Shown here: positions 34,601 to 44,406 of the stretch, piece by piece
Layout of the letters: the number at the start of each line of letters is the position of its first letter
Numbering within the stretch: position 1 is the first letter of the stretch
NCBI GenBank assembly: GCA_009869945.1
Contig: WIXG01000204.1
Span: 62,001 to 126,000 of the forward strand
Reading direction: 5' to 3'
From: Mesaphorura yosii
Lineage: Eukaryota; Arthropoda; Collembola; Poduromorpha; Tullbergiidae
Length of the DNA stretch: 64,000 nt
Program-made: the position numbers and the translations under genes
Notes under the pieces: model-generated
Seen by the model: the letters and a program-made list of their open reading frames with translations, nothing else
The model's database searches: none
Told to the model about the DNA's origin: nothing

Positions 34601-35937
34601 CCTGCCGGGGCCCATGGCCGCGCCTGGTCCTCCGCCGCCCATCCGCCTTGCTTTGATGCAGTTGGTGCATGTCCACTCCGGCCTCTGCAAAATCCAGCGG
34701 GATTTTAAGATGGAAGCCATGGGTATGCAAGCCGCTCGATCGAACGAGCAAAGGGCTGTACCTTTGTTTCTGGGTGCATGGCTGGCGCCCCGCAGCGGGT
34801 GCAGACCATCGTCCGACACACACTGCACTCGTTGCCGCCTTCGCGCAAATCCCGCGTGTGGCAGAGTGGACAAATGTTGTCTGTGAATCTCCCACTGTCT
34901 TTTGGTCTGGGAAATTGTGTTTGTCAAATTATTAAATTAAATTATGGGTCATGGATTTTGAAGAGCCTACCTCATGGCTTGTGGCTGCTGCTGCTGAGGA
35001 TGGTGATGGAGCTGCTGTTGCTGATGCAGCGGCGGCTGTTGCTGGTGCATAATTGGCGGAGGCACGTCCTGCTCCAATTGCTGCGCTTTGGCCATGACGT
35101 TCTCGATCATCGCGCGTTCCTCCGCGCTCAGGTGACTGAGGTCTGCAAAGACGAGTGCCGAACTGAGTTTATGGCGAAAGCCCTTAATTTGGTTATGCGA
35201 CTGAGCAAAGCCAAAGCATTCTGTCAATCATGATTAACTTATGACAAAAGCCGAGCAATACATGATTGTGTTCTTTCCGAATTGACACGCTCAGCATGGT
35301 TGCTCCAATTAAGATATGTCACATGTTCTAATTGGCATACATACTTTGGCATTTTGGGGATGCTTGAAACTGGCACAATTCATTAGGAAAAAGTGCAAAG
35401 TGTGAATGATTCGTTACCTGGAGGTTGGTCCAGCTGTGGTTGCAGATATGTTTGAGGTTGTGGAGTTCTTTGTCTCGACATGGAAGGCATCATTTGTTGC
35501 GGTTGGCGAATGGGTTGCTGCTGCGCGCCCGGCGCTCGCATGGGTTGCTGCTGCTGGAAGGGGCCAGACCCCCGCGGCGGTTGCTGCTGTTGCTGCGAGG
35601 GCGGTACTGGCTGTGGTCCGCTGAAGCGGTGAGGCGCTCCCACGGTCGTTGGCCCCCGCGAAGAGCCTCCGAACAGGGGCGGACCGCGGAGCGGGGCGGG
35701 CGACGGGCGCGGTCCGCTGAAGGTCGGGACACTGCCGTATGGGCGCTGCATTCCGAGACCCGGCTGTCCGGTTGGCCGCGGGAAGCCGCCCATGCCTCCG
35801 GGCCCTCCGCCCGGGGCCCGCGCCATGGGTTGCTGCTGGCCTGGTTGCTGGCCGAGGAGGCCTCCGCCCATGGCGCCAGGACCGCCCTCCTCGGTCCCCA
35901 TGATGGTGTTGAGCATCTTACTCGCGAAGCTGAACAT
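22643..35937 (-). CDS. Fife/Piccolo-RIM-type presynaptic active-zone scaffold, ~2670 aa
   Basis: Exons, high to low: 35937-35418, 35142-34971, 34894-34762, 34684-34562, 34451-33200, 31786-31449, 31156-29550, 29475-29333, 29196-28710, 28093(or 28086)-27903, 27519-26466, 24631-23078, 22999-22871, 22779-22643. All junction phases agree except the acceptor near 28090, where only the weaker site at 28086 fits or a micro-exon is missing. Near residues 174-315 is a helix (LSAEERAMIENVMAKA) followed by C-x2-C, C-x2-C, C-x2-C and W-T-C-T-N-C, the FYVE-like zinc finger of RIM/Piccolo proteins. Gln-rich and Pro/Ser-rich regions and a coiled stretch (EEKKAKIKAEIARRRQ) follow, then a PDZ domain (~24280-23930, Y-G-F-R-I-V-G-G loop) and one C2 domain (~23360-22690). 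Family members organise vesicles and calcium channels at the active zone. Calcium-binding Asp residues in C2 loop 3 appear absent. Confidence 0.85.
24632..26465 (-). other. 1.8-kb GC-AG intron with simple repeats
   Basis: The donor is AAAG|GCAAGT and the acceptor ttcattccag. Phases 1/1 agree only with this GC donor. Inside are short tandem runs: aacagtc/aacagtg near 25070-25110, ccataa(at) near 25165-25205 and aataatc near 25343-25368. The rest shows no gene. Confidence 0.7.
31787..33199 (-). other. 1.4-kb intron of the Fife-like gene
   Basis: Bounded by CAACAG|GTAAGC and gtctctag. It includes a (TGGCA)n run near 32780-32800. No internal exon with matching phase was found. Confidence 0.6.
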
Positions 35938-36871
35938 TGTTGCTGCACTGCGAAGCACTACGCTGCGTCGGAGGAGCTGAGTTCGAGAAGGCACCCTTCA
36001 GTACACGGAGCACGGACACAAGCCACGCACGACGGAGCATGGAGGCAGGGAGGTGGCGGAGACGCCTTCTCGGAGGAGCACGGGCCGGAGCTGAAGCGGG
36101 ATGAGGCGTCGTCCGCGGGTGGGTGACGGGGAGAACACATTGTTGTGTTGCTGCTGCTAATTATCACTGCACTAATTCACTGCTGGAGTGGCCAGTGGCG
36201 GAGGAGCAGAGTCAATTGGAGCATCGTGCACTGCACTGTCCTACGTGCTTGCTGGCTTGCTGGGCTCTGCGTGACTGGGACACAGCAACACTCGCCCTGC
36301 CTTGGCGTGCGCGTTGGCTTGGCTCAGCGTGTCGAGTTTCATGCAGCAGTCCGCCTCGCCTGTACATATGCAAGATGGGAGAGTCCGTCCAGAACCTGCT
36401 GCATTCTTCCCAGCGCAGCAGAGACGCAGCAGTGAAAGCAGAACAGCGCGGAGAAAGAAACCCAGCGAACCTCACGATGTTGTCGACCAAGAAATCGATA
36501 AAGTACAAGAAACAGAGCGGCCCCGCATGCCCAACTCCGGGCTCGGGCTCGGCCGCACGCAGACACAAAACACAAGGCAGCCCTGTATTTGCATTTCGCA
36601 GCTCGCAAAACCGATGAAAGCACAGAAAGAACAAAATGAGAAAGTGAAAGCGCGCCTTATCAATGCAAGCCCATGCGCTTACGCTTATAAGTGACATGAC
36701 CACACACAGTCCGCATTAATTGATGTAAGAAAGACATGGTTTTATTATGCAAGGCCACAGCAGACAATTGCTCAATGCTCAATTGTTGAATGATGATTGC
36801 ACCGTACAAAATTAACAATTCCCTCCTAAGGACAAAGGAGTGTAGGCTGCAGCTGCGTGCGCGCGCTGACT
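35938..36871. other. upstream region of the Fife-like gene and 3' flank of the membrane-protein gene
   Basis: GC-rich with several short ORFs on both strands. None has domain character. Probably promoter and 5' UTR. Confidence 0.4.
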
Positions 36872-37789
36872 TCACTGCAGCAAATCTTCGTCAGACTGCA
36901 GCGCCCCTTCGTCTGCTGCTCCTCCATCGGCACCCACGCCGTTCAGCAGCCAGTAATTCTCGCCGACGTCGACGCCAAAGCTCGTGTTCGTGGTAGCTGG
37001 TGTCGTGAGTTGCGTTAGTGCAGGACTCGTGTAATTCTCGTCAGCGGACGAAGTCGAATCCACGACCAATGTGGCTGTCTTGTACTGCATTGAAATTAGA
37101 AAGATTAAATTTCTATGTTAGAAAGACACGATTGATGCTACTGCTAAGAGGGTCGAGTTTATGTAGGCCCTCACGAACCTCAGTCTGCTGGGCATACTTC
37201 CTGCCCGTGGTCGTCACGCTGGTCCCTGGTTGGCTTCGTGCATCCGCCTCGACGATGCCGTAGCTGTGACCTTCCAGGTCGCTCAGGTCATCGTCAAGTG
37301 GTTCAGTCTGACCCAAGTGCGTGTAGCGGCAACTGTCAAGCCTGCCATATGCCAAAGTAGAAAATGACAATGAATACTATTTGCTTAACCTTCTGTTATT
37401 TCGGTATTTCTGAATACTTACTTGAGAGGTCGTTTCCTCCCTCGCCTCAATCCCAAGCCACCACGACCACCACCGTGCCTCAGGCGCACGTAGAGGTAGT
37501 AGGTGGCGAGAATCGTGAGTGAGACGCAAATCACAGACGTGAGACCCAGCAGAAGGACGGATGACGATGACGACGAGGGAGAAGCCACGGTGGACCCGTC
37601 TCCGTGAACGCCGGGGTTGTTAATGACACTGCTAGAGTTGTTGGTGGTGGAATTCGAAGATGTGCTGCTGCTGCCGTTGTTGGTCTGGGTTGGAACGGCG
37701 GCCGGAGGCGACGATGTAGGGCTAACGCCAACGTTACTGCTACCGACTTGTATTTGACTTGACTTGGGAACCGAAACGGAGTTATCCAT
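36872..37789 (-). CDS. single-pass membrane protein with Ser/Asn/Thr-rich ectodomain, 247 aa
   Basis: Three exons, 37789-37422, 37341-37179 and 37084-36872, with matching phases 2 and 0. Residues 1-80 are Ser/Asn/Thr/Pro-rich with many N-x-S/T sites and no signal peptide. One hydrophobic helix follows (SSVLLLGLTSVICVSLTILATYYLYV), then a strongly basic stop-transfer stretch (RGRKR). This suggests an N-out, C-in topology. The cytoplasmic part is acidic, with DDDLSDLEG, a Y-K-T-A-T segment and an acidic end. I do not recognise a family. A small adhesion or signalling sialomucin-like protein is possible. Confidence 0.7.
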
Positions 37790-39013
37790 GCCAGGGAAAT
37801 ATTTAACTGTGACTGACTATACGATTCAATTTATTTCCGTCCGAATTTGAGTCGTTGAGTAACTACAACTGCTGTCCGTGGACTAAAAGGTTCAAGAGTG
37901 CGTGGGGGAAAAGTTGGAATTGAAATATTGCGAATGACGATGAGGAACATATTGGAAGTAAACAATTCTTCAGCTCTTCTGCTCATGCGCATGCGAGGAC
38001 TCGTGGAAGCTGGAGTCGGTTGTCGGTCGCTGCGGCTGGCTGGCTTCCGCTTTCCTTGCATGCACAAAGACTTTTTAATTTTCTACTTCAATATTGCCTA
38101 CCAAAAATCATAATTTGGCTCACATTTGACGAAATTAGAATTTGGTCACAGTCATTAACCAATAAGTTTCTGTGATCTTGGCTCCTACGTGCCTTCGCCT
38201 AGTTTCATTGACCTGCATCGCCGATTAGCAACGGATTTGCTCGTTCTCGTATATTCTTATATATCGTTCTCAATTTTGCACGCGGAAACTGATGAATCAT
38301 TGCAAATTGGAGTTTAGTGTTCACAGTTTTACGGTTGGTAAACAAGAACAATAATATTTTGATGATGCAGGGAACAACGAGCAACAACAGCAGCATTGAG
38401 CAGGTGGTTTATTCTGTGGCCTGTGTCTCTGTGCTCGATGCTCGAAGATCACGTCAGAAGGCGTGGACCAATCAGATCCCTCCAAAATCACGTCATTCTC
38501 TCCCCGTGCAATTTGCCCACTCGCTGCTTTAGCACGAATTCCTATAAAAAGGTGGTGACTCATCATTCCGTACCACCAAGTCATCGCTTATTGCTGTGGC
38601 TCGTCATGTGAGCCTGAACCTGACTTCCTCTCCATTCAAACTACCGTTTCTGTACCTCACTTTATGATACCGAACTTTTGCCTTTTGTGCTGCAGCTCAG
38701 GCATTTGCCATTTGAACAGCAAAGTGGGAACCACCAGGTTCGAGTTGCTCCAGACACTTTCAGCAGTTTGCAGCAATTTCATCCGATTTAACTACGCAAT
38801 TAGTTCTGTTTGCGTGAAACCAGGGCTGGTCAGATGCAAGCTGCTCTCTGAGTGAATTCTGAACTAATTCAACGAGCAGAGAAAAACAAGGCAAGGTCAC
38901 AAAGGGCAAGGGTAAGAATAAAATTGATTCCTGTGCGATGTTTGCAACGTAGACGTGAATTTCGCTGGATTCACTTACCGTATTTTGACTATTTCGACTT
39001 ACAGATCCACGCA
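37790..39013. other. intergenic and 5' UTR of Jun
   Basis: It contains the Jun TATA box and a probable 5' UTR intron (AAGG|GTAAGA near 38911 to ttacag at 39004). No independent gene was recognised. Confidence 0.5.
38543..38549 (+). promoter_or_regulatory. TATA box (TATAAAA) of the Jun gene
   Basis: A clean TATAAAA about 470 bp before the Jun ATG. The interval holds the inferred 5' UTR and its intron. Confidence 0.55.
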
Positions 39014-39955
39014 ATGATCAAGTCTGATCCGGACGAAGTCTCTTACACCACGATGACAACAACCGAACCGCAGTCACACGGACGTGACCACCTTAAGCGC
39101 AAGTTGACGTTGAACATTGGCAGTGCAAACAATCTCGCGAGCATTCCCAGCATTAAAACAGGCTCCGGGTCACCGTCCGTGATTAAACGCACCCGTGCCC
39201 AGAGCAAACTCGAAGTCCTCACCACTCCCGATCTCCAACTTCTGAAGCTCGGGTCACCAGAAATCGAGCGCCTGATCCTGTCGCAGACCAACAACCTGCA
39301 GACACCGACTCCAATAAGCCAGTACTTCCTGAACAACGCTTCCCCCAAGAATGTGACTCAGGAGCAGGAGATTTACGTGAAAGGTTTCCAGGAGGCATTA
39401 AGCAAACTGCATCAGCAGAACGCTGGTATTGCTCCGTCGGCGGCCGAGTCTGATTCACTCACAATCTCAGCCCATGATAGCAACAACAATACAGATTGGT
39501 CATCCACGTGCTCCGAGGACAGTTCCAGCATGCACCAGACGCCCGCTGCAGCTCCAGCCACCATGAAACGCGGAGGTGGTCGCAAGAACACGACCCGAGT
39601 CACCAATACGCGATCAAGAGCTACGACGCGCAGGCAAACCAGCACCACATCCAGCGGGAGCAGCGTCACAAACAAGTCGTCGCTGCTAAACCCCATCGAC
39701 ATGGGCAGTCAGGAGAAGATCAAGCTGGAGCGCAAGCGACAGCGGAACCGAGTCGCGGCCTCCAAGTGCCGCAAACGAAAGCTCGAGCGGATCGCCAAAC
39801 TCGAAGTGAAGGTGAACCATCTGAAAGTGGAAAACGGCGAGCTAAACACGGTGGCCACGAAGCTTCGGGACAGCGTAAACAAGCTGAAGGCGGAGATCGA
39901 ACACCACGTCTCGATGGGCTGCAATTTTGACCACCTCAGCAATCTGTTGCAGTAG
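39014..39955 (+). CDS. Jra: Jun bZIP transcription factor (AP-1), 313 aa
   Basis: The start is ATG 39014, just after an acceptor (cttacag) of a 5' UTR intron; the frame extends upstream, but without Jun similarity. The N-terminal transactivation region has the JNK docking and target-like block ([20 protein letters not shown]). Then comes [10 protein letters not shown] and K-N-V-T-Q-E-Q-E, closely matching vertebrate Jun. The C-terminus holds the basic region [17 protein letters not shown] (about residues 238-256) and a leucine zipper to ~300. It should dimerise with Fos and bind AP-1 sites in the nucleus. The coding sequence lacks introns, as in most Jun genes. The 3' UTR probably reaches AATAAA at 40496-40501 and contains a few ATTTA motifs. 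Confidence 0.95.
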   Translation: MIKSDPDEVSYTTMTTTEPQSHGRDHLKRKLTLNIGSANNLASIPSIKTGSGSPSVIKRTRAQSKLEVLTTPDLQLLKLGSPEIERLILSQTNNLQTPTPISQYFLNNASPKNVTQEQEIYVKGFQEALSKLHQQNAGIAPSAAESDSLTISAHDSNNNTDWSSTCSEDSSSMHQTPAAAPATMKRGGGRKNTTRVTNTRSRATTRRQTSTTSSGSSVTNKSSLLNPIDMGSQEKIKLERKRQRNRVAASKCRKRKLERIAKLEVKVNHLKVENGELNTVATKLRDSVNKLKAEIEHHVSMGCNFDHLSNLLQ

Positions 39956-42927
39956 TACGCAAGCACCGCTTAGTTGACTAACAATACGCAATAGACAGTC
40001 TCTGCGATTGCTCTAGAAAATTGTAGGCCTGTAAACTGATTGTATTCAGAATTCCATGCACTTTTATACATATATTTTCTATTATGCAATCATTCTTTAT
40101 TGTAAGCTGAGGGCAAGGCTTCGCTCGTAGGTTCTATTGTGTTACAGTTAGTACGATTAGACACAAATTACGACACTGATTTAGTGCAATAATTGCTAAA
40201 TATGCAAGGCAAGTAAGTGTACACAAAGCAGACTATTTTGTTATTCCATTCTATATTATCGCAAGTCTTCAACTAACTTCGCCTCTAGCCTGGACATGTG
40301 AACGCGGAAGCGTGCGTATTTTTGTGACGAAGATCCAAATTCAAATCCAATCAGTAGTTAGAGATAGCGCATAGAATTTAATCAAGAACGCTTAGTAGCA
40401 AAGCAACTGTATTGTTGACATCATTGTTTCTGTTCGTTCCCTTGTTGCTTTGTTTGGGACAATATCTTTAACATTGAAGTTGAAATGTGATTTGCAATAA
40501 ATGCTATCAACAAATTATACATAAACTCAAATGAGAATATTTTCGCGTCGGTGAGATCCGATGAACGCCAAAAAGTTCCTGAGCCATATGTTCCTTCAAC
40601 GTAGGTTGACAGACAGACGAGTCTTGAACAAGAAAATGTCTCTTCTTATCTCATACACACGAAAACTGCCTTGAATACAATGTACCGTGTAATCTGATCC
40701 TGTTCACCTTTTCCGTGTTCTTACAGTTGTTTGTAACTGAGATGAGCTTGCTCAAAACTGGGTCGGAGTTTAAAAAAATCAGTTGCACATTCTCCTATCA
40801 TGATGCTACTTGTCGCCGTTGAGTTGTTTCTGTCCAATTCATTCGCTAATCCAGACAACTCAACTCCAGACAATTCAGGTGCCCAATGTGTAGTTCAAAA
40901 ATGAAACTAAGGTCAAATCACAAGTCAGTGAAGTCTTTTTGCTCCACACTTACTGCAACTCCCGTTACTGCTGTCCACAACTGCTGAATCCGACTCATTT
41001 AGTTTGCGCAAATTGACCAAATAGGACGCAGTATTGGTTCGTGAGTGATCGACACAAGAAATTGGCAATCTTCGAATCATTAATTGGTCGCGGTGCCTGA
41101 AAAATGTAATTTATTTACGAATCACGAAACACACTTGAATGCTGTGGCTCAAGTTCGCAACAGGTTTGGATTTTGTTCTCTTGTCTTTTGTCTAATGCTT
41201 CACAATGCGCACAAATTAATCCTGGATTCGTGTTTCGCCTTTCAGAAAGTTTCGGAACACTTCAAAAGTGAAATGGTCACATCTGAGACACAATGCCAAT
41301 GCACCTGAGAGGCGTGTCTCCTTCGGGTTAATTGACATAAACTTTGGTAGCCATGAAAGATCCAACCAACTCGTGGCTGCTGCAGCTCCAATCCACAAGG
41401 AGGAAAACTTGAAGGGGTCAGTTAAAATTCTGACAAATGTAAATTACAGCCTGTTCCCCGGTAAAGTATTATGTATTAGTATGAAGTATTATGCGCGTGT
41501 GATCATATCATTATGCTAACACATCCGGACATTCATTTGATTCCAAATGATTGGGGTTGATTCTTGAACTTCTGAAGAAATTATGTAAAAATTATTATAA
41601 AAATTCCGTTCGGCGTTCAAACTCCATACTTATGTTTCAGAAATCACCGGCCCTAAAACACTACAAATTGGTCAGGCTTTTGACAGAATATCGAGCTGAA
41701 ATTGTCTGTCTCCTTGGATTGGACATGCACTGCAGCGGTGTCCTCGTTCAACTCGCTCACTCTCTTTCGCATACCAGCCAAATTTTTCCTGGCGTGTTAT
41801 GTACTCAATCGTCTTGTCACAAATGGGCAGAATGGGTTCCCATGGAGTTTGCGTGATAAAATCTGGATCAATGGCGGAGCTCGATTTTCAACTTGCGAAC
41901 TTCAATTTCCAAGAGGAATTGCATGGGACTTTCTCGACCTCACCACACTCCCTTGCCAACTGCTGCTGACTTAAACTGTGACAATTTCCTGCCCCTCATT
42001 TCAAGGTGTCTAACTTGTCCTCCCCATGTTTACACCTCAAATCTAATACAACATGCAGTCAAGCACCAGAGTTACGATCTTTGTACATACCTGTGTCATA
42101 CTGACCCATTTCCTGTCCACTGAGTGTGTGAATCTGCATCTAGAGCACCAATAGAATAGTAGAATACATTCTATAGAATTCAACAAAATACAATTGTTTT
42201 CTAATTCCGATATACAGACTACCTTCAACTGTTTTCATTTTCGAGAACGCCGGAGTACAAATGTGCTGCTAGTAAAGCATGTTTCATCTTTGTGGTCTCT
42301 ATCTCGCCAGTGTTTCGTGTGCACTCATTTTCCCAAAGTCCACATAAGGTGTTTGTTTTAGTTGTTGCTTACTGGTGTAAAATTTCTAGACTTAGGATTC
42401 ATGGGTCGAGAAGTCAGGGTCAGAATAACTGCAGTTGTGCATACAAGTAGTTATTATGTAACTGCACGAAGCACGAACTCAGTTTCCACAAAATGTCAAC
42501 AACACAAAGTCATCTAATCTGGTTGGTTGCCAATTTTGTTCACTCAATTTGTTCATGTTACATGAACCATATAGATTATAGAATTAGAATACTACTAAAG
42601 AAGGCCAAGGCCAAAAGCTGGTCAAATATTAGTGCAACTAGAAAATGATTTGCGTCAGACGTCAATACTTTCAATTGTTCTGCTTGGCATACTAACAAAT
42701 GCCCGATTTGCCTCATGCGCCCTTCAAATGAACCCTAATTTTCAAACATTCGTCTGCATTCTGCATAGTCTGACATACAGAAATGGATGGCACACAGCTT
42801 GTGGCTTATGTCGATCCGAACGTCGCTTATAAGTTTATAAATAAAGGTGACTCGATTCCAATCGAAACCAGACCAGTTCCAACTTCTTTTCTGCCCAGAA
42901 CAAGGTTTGAAGAAGATTCTCAAGAAA
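39956..42927. other. Jun 3' UTR, then ~2.4 kb without a gene
   Basis: Up to about 40500 this is A/T-rich 3' UTR. From there to 42830 only short ORFs without splice partners are seen. No repeat family or RNA gene was recognised. Confidence 0.5.
42836..42843 (+). promoter_or_regulatory. TATA box (TATAAATA)
   Basis: It is followed by GACCAGT at 42871-42877 and the ATG at 42928. This closely matches the promoter layout of the gene at 3242. Confidence 0.65.
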
Positions 42928-43720
42928 ATGAAGCTCGCCATCTTAATTCTTTTATTCACCGTTGCAGCTGCAAAGGTAAGACAAGTCGAGAACAAAGATC
43001 GACCTTAGCCAATGTAGACCTGTGCAATTAATATAAGAATTTCCAAACTGTATTCGTATTAACATTTTCCTATCCCAGGAGCAGACACGAACGTATGGCA
43101 CCTACTCCATGACACACCCTGCGACCTCCACGGGCGTCTACTCTGCAGGCTCAACAAACACATACGGTTCCGGTACCACAATTTACTATCCACAAGGCTC
43201 CGCCGTGACTTACAACCAAGCATGTCAAGTTTATTACCCAGCACAGACGACTGTGAGCACCAACAGCGGTTCGTACACATATCCAGCGGGTACATACGTC
43301 AATTATCCAGCAGGAGCTCAAGTTGCTTACTCGCCGGGCTCAACATGTTACTTTGCACGACAAACAAGTTGCACGTACGGTTCTTATAATGGCGCTTCAG
43401 GCTGTGCAGTTCGTTATCCAGCGCAAACGCCGGTCACCTGCGTCGCACCTTCCCAGCCAACTTATTATGGTCCAGGACAGTACAACGCTGGTGTTCAGTA
43501 CTACAATTACAATGGAACTGGTGGCACATCATACGTAAATAATCAAGATGGAACCCGGTCCTCCGTCTGTAATGTTGGCTATACTCAAAATGGTTATCCA
43601 GTCAATTACGTGTACAATCAAAATACTGGAGCTGCGACCTGTGTTACTCAAACCGGACAAAATAGTTACATTTCATATAATGGCTCTGGTGTGTCACAAG
43701 GAAGCAGCCCGTACGGTTAA
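42928..43720 (+). CDS. secreted Tyr/Gly/Pro/Ser-rich repeat protein, 229 aa
   Basis: Two exons, 42928-42975 and 43079-43720, joined in phase 0 (AAG|GTAAGA ... tatcccag). Exon 1 is only the signal peptide (MKLAILILLFTVAAAK). The mature part repeats short beta-prone units such as Y-P-A-G-T-Y-V-N and Y-P-A-G-A-Q-V-A, with about seven cysteines at intervals, then turns Asn/Tyr/Gly-rich. This resembles structural proteins (adhesive, eggshell, cuticle), but no family is recognised. A regular solenoid is possible. AATAAA at 43821-43826. Confidence 0.75.
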
Positions 43721-44406
43721 GCGGTATGGAATTTTGGAACATTTCCTTGGCCAGCGTCTACGCCCGCTAAAATTCAAATTTGAAAAGAAACCGTTTTAAT
43801 CTTTTAATGCCGTGCAAGAGAATAAAACTAGAACTTGAACTACTGCAGTCTTTTAGTAAAGTAGTACAAAAGATCATTCATTTATGAGTCATGATTGTTG
43901 ATTCGCACTAGCGAAATAGCAGCAAAGACGATAATTTTTTATCGTAGTTCCGTCGGCTGCATTTGCTTGTCTCCTCATTGAATTCCTTTTAGTAGTGGCT
44001 TTTTTGCTCGCTGACGCCTTTCCCGCTGTGATCAATTGCATCGCCCACAATTAAGATTGAGCACCTTTTATCGAAATCACGTACTCAGAATCAAGTGAGT
44101 GTGGAGTTTCTCATCACATTAATCGAAGACAGCATTTGCTGGAATTAAGCTCGCCAAACTTCCAATCGACATTTGTCATTCAGGGTTTGGAAACTCAGAA
44201 AATGGCATTTTGGTTTTGAGTTTCTGGCGTTCTCAGCATATTCTGTGCTGTTGCTGTGGCTGATGTCCCAATAACAGCGTCTTCTTCGATTCGCATCAAC
44301 TAGCTGCTGACTGAGTTTCTACGTACGTGCGGAATTGCTCAGCACACTGCATGAACAGGGCCTTGCCGAAGCTGATGGAAGTTACAGTTCAAGTCAAGAT
44401 TACAAA
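43721..44406. other. intergenic, no gene recognised
   Basis: It holds the 3' UTR of the Tyr-rich gene and the upstream region of the second receptor. A sequence near 44125 (gaagacagcatttgctg) recurs with one mismatch near 52820; significance unknown. Confidence 0.4.

Noticed and set aside
41551..41974. Overlapping short plus-strand frames
   Set aside because: No protein-like composition, splice sites or signals; part of a gene-poor stretch.
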